Shown: piece after piece, positions 59,221 through 64,000 of the stretch
How the letters are laid out: each line of letters opens with the position of its first letter
Numbering within the stretch: position 1 is the first letter of the stretch
Assembly: GCA_037045155.1 (NCBI GenBank)
Contig: JBAOIG010000002.1
Location: 434,001 to 498,000, forward strand
Direction: 5' to 3'
Length of the DNA: 64,000 nt
From: Thermomicrobiales bacterium
Lineage (GTDB): Bacteria; Chloroflexota; Chloroflexia; Thermomicrobiales; CFX8
Program-made: the position numbers and the translations under genes
Notes under the pieces: model-generated
What the model saw: only the letters and a program-made list of their open reading frames with translations
The model's database searches: none
What the model was told of the DNA's origin: nothing

Positions 59221-59901
59221 ATGTTCGATAGCGTGCTGTTCGCGACATTCCCTTACCTCGCGGTCATCGTGGCGGTCGGTGGCGGGCTCTTTCGTTATTA
59301 CCGCGATCGGTTCACCTACTCCAGCCAGTCGTCGCAGTTCCTGGAGACTCGCGCGCTCTTCTGGGGGTCGGTTACCTGGCACTATGGGATCATCCTGATC
59401 CTCGCCGCCCACGTGCTGGCGCTCTTGCTTCCTGGCCTCTGGGGGGCGCTGATCGCAAACCGGGTCTGGCTCTATGTCATGGAGGTGACTGGCCTGGCGC
59501 TCGCCTTGCTGACGATCTTCGGCATGGTGTTGTTGATCCAGCGAAGAATCCGCAAGCCACGGGTTTTCGCGGTGACGACCGGGATGGACTGGCTCCTCCT
59601 CGCCGCGCTGCTCACCCAGATCGTGCTGGGCTTCTGGGTCGCGCTCTTCTATCGCTGGGGGTCGGACTGGTATCTCCACACTGCCGTGCCGTGGCTGATT
59701 TCGCTGGCCAAGCTCCAGCCGAACATCACCTACGTCACCGTCCTTCCCTGGACAGTCAAGCTCCATATGCTGGGCGGGTTCCTCATCATCGCGCTCTTCC
59801 CGTTCACTCGCCTGGTGCATCTGGTGACGTTCCCGATCACCTACCTCTGGCGACCGTATCAGGTAGTGGTCTGGAACGTGCGCCAGCGGGCGGTGCGTTG
59901 A
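59221..59901 (+). CDS. narI: Nitrate reductase / nitrite oxidoreductase gamma subunit (heme b membrane anchor)
   Basis: The 226-residue protein has five membrane helices and the NarI landmarks. These are FATFPYLAVIVAVGGGLFRYYRDRFTYSSQSSQF, SVTWHYGIILILAAHVLALLLP (two His in the second helix), and WTVKLHMLGGFLIIALFPFTRLVHLVTFPITYLWRPYQVVVW (two His near the end). The paired His residues ligate two b hemes. It exchanges electrons with quinol, or with the cytochrome c if the complex runs as a nitrite oxidoreductase. GAGGGGGG precedes the ATG. It follows narJ by 12 bases. Confidence 0.92.
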   Translation: MFDSVLFATFPYLAVIVAVGGGLFRYYRDRFTYSSQSSQFLETRALFWGSVTWHYGIILILAAHVLALLLPGLWGALIANRVWLYVMEVTGLALALLTIFGMVLLIQRRIRKPRVFAVTTGMDWLLLAALLTQIVLGFWVALFYRWGSDWYLHTAVPWLISLAKLQPNITYVTVLPWTVKLHMLGGFLIIALFPFTRLVHLVTFPITYLWRPYQVVVWNVRQRAVR

Positions 59902-59921
59902 TGTCACGAGGGGATGACGCC

Positions 59922-60566
59922 ATGACGACCGACAGAAGGTTGGCGGAGCTGCTGATGGCCAGCGCCGAGCTTCACGCGCACCTCTGCCCGCGACAGGTTC
60001 TGGGTGTGCGGATGAGCCTGCTGGCCGGCAATCTGCTGGGCCTCGATCTGCCGCAACGAGACAAGCGACTGATTACGATCGTCGAGACCGATGGGTGCGC
60101 CGCCGATGGGGTCGCCGTCGCTGCTGGCTGCTGGGTTGGCCGGCGGACGCTGCGGGTCGAGGATTTCGGCAAGGTTGCCGCAACCTATGTCGACAGCAAG
60201 ACGGGCTGCTCGGTTCGCATAACGCCACGGCGGGATGCCCGCCGCCTGGCCGGGCAGTACGCCCCGCCGACCGACGATCGCTGGTGGGCACAACTCATCG
60301 GCTATCAGCGGATGCCCAACGAGCTTCTGCTCGACTGGCGGTCGGTTGCCCTGCGCACCCCCGTCGAGGATCTGGTGAGTCGTCCGGGGCTGCGCGCTAT
60401 CTGCGCCGTCTGTGGCGAGGAGGTCATGAACGAGCGGGAGGTCGAGCGCGACGGCCTGACGTTGTGCCGCGCTTGTGCCGGGCAGGCGTATTACTCGAGC
60501 AGAGGGAGCGACGTCGCGAGTCTCGATGTCGTCGACACGCGCGCGGGGTCGCTCGCCTGGCGATGA
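59922..60566 (+). CDS. FmdE-like protein with C-terminal zinc ribbon, coupled to narI
   Basis: ATG 59922 has GAGGGG 8 bases upstream, giving 214 residues; ATG 59901 in the same frame overlaps the narI stop. The first 130 residues match the FmdE domain (formylmethanofuran dehydrogenase subunit E family): ASAELHAHLCPRQVLGVRMSLLAGNLLG, then VETDGCAADGVAVAAGCWVGRRTLRVEDFGKVAATYVD. Here C and H residues (HLC, DGC, GC) could bind metal. The end has a zinc ribbon (CAVCGEEVMNEREVERDGLTLCRACAG). FmdE homologues occur outside methanogens beside Mo/W enzymes; the role is unknown. Its stop overlaps the next gene by ATGA. Confidence 0.83.
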   Translation: MTTDRRLAELLMASAELHAHLCPRQVLGVRMSLLAGNLLGLDLPQRDKRLITIVETDGCAADGVAVAAGCWVGRRTLRVEDFGKVAATYVDSKTGCSVRITPRRDARRLAGQYAPPTDDRWWAQLIGYQRMPNELLLDWRSVALRTPVEDLVSRPGLRAICAVCGEEVMNEREVERDGLTLCRACAGQAYYSSRGSDVASLDVVDTRAGSLAWR

Positions 60567-61663
60567 GCGCCTGCCGGTATCCGGCTGGACTCCGGCGGGC
60601 GACCGCGACGGTGGTGGCCGAGCTCCACCCCGGCTATTTCGCGTTGGTGATGGCGACAGGCATCGTCTCGATTGCGTTGCATCAGCACGGATTCGAGGCG
60701 CTCGCTCGTGTGCTGCTTGGATGTAACATCGCAGCCTGGGCTGCGCTCTGGCTGCTGACGCTGGCGCGCCTCGCGCGCTACCCTGTGCGCGTGTGGGCGG
60801 ATGTGCTCGATCCCCAGCGGGCGCCGGGGTTCCTCACGGTCGTTGCCGGGACGAGCGTGCTGGGGCGTCAGCTGGTGTTGATGACGAGAAGCCATACGCT
60901 GCCCTTTGCGCTCTGGGCAGCGAGCGGGGCGCTCTGGATCATTCTGCTCTACGGGTTCATCGCCAGCGTCATGCTCCGCGAGGAGCAGCCAGATATCGCA
61001 CATAGCCTGCATGGCGGATGGCTGCTGGCCATCGTGGCGACCCAGGCGGTCTCGCTATTGGGGACGCGGGTCGTCGACCAGGCCGGCCGTGGCAGCGAGC
61101 TGCTGCTCTTCGGCATGCTCGCACTGTTTCTGCTCGGTTGCCTGCTCTACTTCTATATCGGGGGGGCGGTCTTCTTCCGTCTGCTGTTTCTCCGGCCAGT
61201 CGCCGCCGCGCTGACGCCGCTCTACTGGATCGCGATGGGCGCAGCCGCGATTACCGTTGTGGCCGGCGCGACGCTGATCGAGAGCGTAGCCGAGTGGCGC
61301 ATCCTCCCACCGATCCTGCCGTTTCTGATTGGCATGACCCTGTTATTCTGGGCTATTGGCACCTGGTGGATCCCGCTGCTCGTCATCCTCGGTGTCTGGC
61401 GGCATGTCCTCCGGCGGCATCCGGTGGTCTACGAGCCGCAGTATTGGGGCATGGTCTTCCCGCTCGGCATGTATGCCGTTGCAACGCACGAGGTGTCGGT
61501 GGTGCTGGGCCTGCCGGCGCTGGATTCGTTGTCATCTGCGTTCGCATTCGTTGCGCTACTGGCATGGGCAGGCATTCTCGCCGGCATGGCGCGTCGGGTT
61601 GCAGACCGGCTTGCAGCAGCAACCCGCCCAGGACCGGAAGTATCCCCCGTCGAGAAGCGCTAA
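60563..61663 (+). CDS. TDT family (TehA/Mae1/SLAC1-like) anion channel or transporter
   Basis: ATG 60563 overlaps the FmdE stop (ATGA), giving 366 residues and about ten membrane helices. The first helix contains the TDT signature HPGYFALVMATGIVSIALHQHG. The rest is consistent: GTSVLGRQLVLMTRS, IILLYGFIASVML, PQYWGMVFPLGMYAVATHEVSVVLGL. Family members include bacterial TehA, yeast malate permease and plant SLAC1, which conducts chloride and nitrate. Because no NarK is visible and this gene is translationally tied to the nar/nxr unit, nitrate or nitrite permeation is a reasonable inference, though C4-dicarboxylate transport cannot be excluded. Confidence 0.85.
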   Translation: MSACRYPAGLRRATATVVAELHPGYFALVMATGIVSIALHQHGFEALARVLLGCNIAAWAALWLLTLARLARYPVRVWADVLDPQRAPGFLTVVAGTSVLGRQLVLMTRSHTLPFALWAASGALWIILLYGFIASVMLREEQPDIAHSLHGGWLLAIVATQAVSLLGTRVVDQAGRGSELLLFGMLALFLLGCLLYFYIGGAVFFRLLFLRPVAAALTPLYWIAMGAAAITVVAGATLIESVAEWRILPPILPFLIGMTLLFWAIGTWWIPLLVILGVWRHVLRRHPVVYEPQYWGMVFPLGMYAVATHEVSVVLGLPALDSLSSAFAFVALLAWAGILAGMARRVADRLAAATRPGPEVSPVEKR

Positions 61664-61755
61664 GTCATACGCCCGAGCGTAGCGATCGTTCGCCGCGATT
61701 GTGGCTGGTATGGTTGGATCCGGGATCCGATCGACTTCGTCGCGGGGAACAGTCC

Positions 61756-62451
61756 ATGCGCTCACGCTATCGACATCTGGCTATGTCCGCGTTCGCCGTC
61801 GCGCTGGCGCTGGCTATGGCCACGCCGGTGCTGGCAGCGCCGCGCTTTACGGAAACGGCGCTGCGCAACGGCTCGTCTCCCTCGGCGTCCGTCGCGACGC
61901 GAGGCAGTGGCGTTCGGTTGCTGACTGCCTACTACACCCAGCGCGACGGTTCGATCTATGCCGATAGCAACTGCGGGATCGCCGCGATTGCGATGTCGAT
62001 GGCGGCCTTCGGCCATGTCGAGCCGCTGCTGCCGCTGCGTGAATCGGTCAACGCGTTGACCGGCGACTGGCAGCCGGATAGCGGCCTCGACTGGTCTTCC
62101 CTGATCGCGGCGCTCCAGCTGCGCGGCTTCGTGGCCGACGGGCCGTACGCTGGCGGCAGCTACCGGAGCTGGACCGTCGAGGAGATGCTGGCCGAGACGC
62201 GGGCCGGCCGGCCGGTGATCGCTCTCACCCACCAGCGCTCGCTCCCTGGCCATGCCGATATCGACTACGACGGCGACCACTACGTCGTCTTCCTCGGCGC
62301 GACCGACGACGGACGTGTCGTCTATCACGACTCAGCCCTCCCCGGCGGCGAGGGCGCCTACCGCACCACCGACCGCGCGACGTTCGAGTACGCCTGGTCG
62401 CACACCTGGATCGGCCAGAACAATACGGCCATGGCGGTGTATCAGCCGTAG
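61756..62451 (+). CDS. Secreted C39-like cysteine peptidase-fold protein
   Basis: ATG 61756 (GGGGAA upstream) gives 231 residues. A signal peptide is clear (RSRYRHLAMSAFAVALALAMATPVLAA). The papain-like C39 core has YADSNCGIAAIAMSMAAFG with a Cys at the nucleophile position, a GRPVIALTHQ strand, and DIDYDGDHYVVFLGATDDGRVVYHDSA with the His and Asp of the active site. Such secreted C39-like domains act as peptidases or as inactive binding domains. It is separated from the TDT gene by about 90 bases and may not belong to the nar unit. Confidence 0.78.
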   Translation: MRSRYRHLAMSAFAVALALAMATPVLAAPRFTETALRNGSSPSASVATRGSGVRLLTAYYTQRDGSIYADSNCGIAAIAMSMAAFGHVEPLLPLRESVNALTGDWQPDSGLDWSSLIAALQLRGFVADGPYAGGSYRSWTVEEMLAETRAGRPVIALTHQRSLPGHADIDYDGDHYVVFLGATDDGRVVYHDSALPGGEGAYRTTDRATFEYAWSHTWIGQNNTAMAVYQP

Positions 62452-62466
62452 GGCCATCACCCCCCG

Positions 62467-62492
62467 CCCCTCTCCCAACCTTAGGAGAGGGG
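62467..62492. repeat. GC-rich intergenic hairpin (best-formed copy)
   Basis: A perfect 9-bp stem (CCCCTCTCC at 62467-62475 with GGAGAGGGG at 62484-62492) closes an 8-base loop CAACCTTA. It lies between the convergent C39 and M20 genes and belongs to the same loose family as the hairpins at 3469, 23290, 28296 and 40552. It could serve as a transcription end for both genes. Confidence 0.65.
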
Positions 62493-62537
62493 GAACGTGG
62501 GGAGTGACCTCTCGAGCAACCTTATTCGAGTCGCGGC

Positions 62538-64000
62538 CTACAGCTTCTCGCCCCGGGTGATCGGCGTCGGGACGACCCACTCGTCGCCGCGCTCGGTGGT
62601 GATGTATTCCGGCCACTTGAGGTCGTGGGGCGGGACGATATCCTTCGGCAGCAGCGGGCCGACCCAGTGCTTCCCGCCGACCCCGTCGCCGGTGCGCTCG
62701 ACGAACTCCGCCTTCGCCTTCGCCAGCTCGTCCTCCTTCGTCGCCAGGTCGAGGAGCGTCGCGGCGATCGTCTGGCCGGCGACGAACATGCCGGGGTCCA
62801 TGATCTCCGGCCGACCGCCCATCGCGAGATACGTCCAGGCCGGATACTGATATCCAGCGGATGGCGGGCGCAGGCGCGGGCGGGCGGTCAGCAGCCGCAC
62901 CGATGGCGCGTGCCACATGTATTCGACATAATCGTCAGCGCCGATAAACTGTTGCCACGGCGGAAGTTGCGAGCGGACCTGCGCCTCGTAGTCCTGTGGC
63001 GGCAGGAGCTGGCTGACGTCGGGCGGGAAGGGGTTGTCCATCTGCGCGAGGCCGAGGTTCTTCTGGATTTCGCGGCCGAACGCCCGGGCGCTCTCGTCGT
63101 ACTCGGGCGGTCCGACCTGGGCGAGGTTGCGCCAGGTGAGGTCGGCCATCGCCTGATTCGGCAGCGCGACGCGCGTCTTCGACACCCAGCGCACCGACAC
63201 CTCGCAGCCGGTGACGGCGGCGGCGTGGCGGGCGTTGTCGGCCAGCACCTCCCAGATGCGCTCCTGCATCTTCAGGTCGGTCGTCCGCCACGCGTACTGG
63301 ATCTGCGAGAAGCGCGGCGGCAGATTGTCGGCGGTCGCGTCGCCCGCGTGGAGGATCACTTCGTTCAGCGTCCAGTTGCCGGCCGCGGCGAACATCGCGT
63401 CGCGGGTGAACTTGGTGTTGGTGTACATCAGCATCAGCGCGTCGACCGCGCCCGGCACGCGGCCGGCCAGCCGGTTGGCGCCAGCGGGCACGGCGGTCGG
63501 ATCGCCCCACGCTTCCGGCTCGACGCACTCGAAGGTGAAGACGCAGGCGTAGTACGCGCCGAAATGCGATTGCCACTCGACCGTGTTCTGCGGCCAGGGG
63601 TGGTAGCAGATGAAGGCGTCGAACCCGTCGTAGTACCCCTTGGCGGCGTGGATCGGCTTCGAGCCGCACAGCTTCTCGGCCGGCTCGCCGAAGAAGACGA
63701 GCTGCCCCTTGATGCCGTATTTCTCCATCGCCGCCTTGGCCGCCAGCGCGCCGGTCAGGCCGGCGACGCCCAGCATCGAGTGCGGGTCGGTGTGGCCGGA
63801 GGTGTACGGGTGCAGCCCCTCGCGCGGGGCGCGGAACGGCGCCGGCTGCTGCGAGTTGCCCGGCACGGCGTCGTACTCGGCGTAGGCGCCCAGCACCGGG
63901 CCACCATCGCCCCAGCGGGCGACGAACGCCGTCGGCATCTCGCCAGAGCCCTCCTCGACGTCCCAGCCGTCGGCCCTCAGCAACTCGACGTAGGCCTTCG
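62538..64000 (-). CDS. M20 family amidohydrolase, partial (5' end outside window)
   Basis: The frame is open to the right-hand edge of the window, so the N-terminus is missing. The visible 480 residues include GGPVLGAYAEYDAVPGNSQQ, GHTDPHSMLGVAGLTGALAAKAAMEKYG (metal-site His region with the usual GHACGH replaced by SGHTDPHS), and VFFGEPAEKLCGSKPIHAAKGYYDGFDAFICYHPWPQN. The C-terminal half contains a dimerisation domain. It resembles peptidase M20D/AbgB-like proteins but is longer and lacks the exact CGHN motif, so it may have another specificity. It is convergent with the C39 gene. Confidence 0.8.
   Translation of the reverse strand, partial: KAYVELLRADGWDVEEGSGEMPTAFVARWGDGGPVLGAYAEYDAVPGNSQQPAPFRAPREGLHPYTSGHTDPHSMLGVAGLTGALAAKAAMEKYGIKGQLVFFGEPAEKLCGSKPIHAAKGYYDGFDAFICYHPWPQNTVEWQSHFGAYYACVFTFECVEPEAWGDPTAVPAGANRLAGRVPGAVDALMLMYTNTKFTRDAMFAAAGNWTLNEVILHAGDATADNLPPRFSQIQYAWRTTDLKMQERIWEVLADNARHAAAVTGCEVSVRWVSKTRVALPNQAMADLTWRNLAQVGPPEYDESARAFGREIQKNLGLAQMDNPFPPDVSQLLPPQDYEAQVRSQLPPWQQFIGADDYVEYMWHAPSVRLLTARPRLRPPSAGYQYPAWTYLAMGGRPEIMDPGMFVAGQTIAATLLDLATKEDELAKAKAEFVERTGDGVGGKHWVGPLLPKDIVPPHDLKWPEYITTERGDEWVVPTPITRGEKL

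Noticed and set aside
60095..60562. Extended N-terminus of the TDT protein
   Set aside because: The frame is open upstream, but it runs through the FmdE-like gene; ATG 60563 overlaps the FmdE stop by ATGA and fits the family's start.

Overview
The window is high-GC bacterial chromosome, densely coded on both strands. The gene content (secreted CHRD proteins, a BTAD-type regulator, a Uma2 nuclease, TerC, DUF2207 and M20 peptidases beside a NarGHJI-type operon) points to Chloroflexota, most likely class Thermomicrobia (Sphaerobacter/Nitrolancea-like). That placement is an inference from gene content. I saw no rRNA, tRNA, CRISPR array or complete insertion sequence.

Layout. 1-4.9 kb: end of a terC gene, a tiny membrane protein and a zinc-ribbon protein, then a leftward FGGY kinase/BtpA/SDR cassette and a cupin. 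5.1-6.5 kb: an AlbA_2 (Schlafen-like) regulator. 6.7-15.4 kb: leftward genes for an FAD oxidoreductase, murJ, a heptose-type nucleotidyltransferase, an ABM protein, a MarR/MFS efflux pair, a heptose-type kinase, a B-box membrane protein and a WecG glycosyltransferase. 15.5-28.3 kb: a phosphotransferase, Uma2, a large secreted CHRD protein, NUDIX, a DEDDh exonuclease, DUF2207, an unknown gene, prfC, a roughly 1 kb non-coding block of palindromic repeats, and a zinc alcohol dehydrogenase. 28.4-33.6 kb: a phosphotransferase and the 2-oxoglutarate dehydrogenase genes sucA-sucB. 33.8-42.2 kb: a thioredoxin-like gene interrupted by an in-frame TGA, modA, a universal stress protein with mntH, a GarL-like aldolase with a GarR-like reductase, and a lone receiver domain. 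42.3-49.7 kb: a P1B-4 metal ATPase, lon, a small membrane protein, an M20 amidohydrolase and DUF488. 49.7-61.7 kb: a PAS-GAF-GAF-BTAD regulator followed by a diheme cytochrome c, narG, narH, narJ, narI, an FmdE-like protein and a TDT-family channel. 61.7-64 kb: a secreted C39-like peptidase and a partial M20 amidohydrolase.

Two observations stand out. First, the gene at 33818-34369 reads as one 183-codon thioredoxin-fold protein if the TGA at 33908 is decoded as selenocysteine. The TGA falls exactly at the first position of the redox motif (U-R-G-C), and a hairpin with the geometry of a bacterial SECIS follows it. Second, the membrane-bound nitrate reductase or nitrite oxidoreductase cluster carries its own regulator, a membrane-anchored diheme cytochrome and two unexpected, translationally coupled partners (FmdE-like and TDT/SLAC1-like), with no NarK-type transporter in view.

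The Nar/Nxr operon needs molybdenum cofactor, and an orphan modA with a visible promoter and operator-like palindrome lies about 18 kb away. Metal homeostasis is further represented by mntH and by a P1B-4 ATPase that has a Fur-family-like box in front of it.
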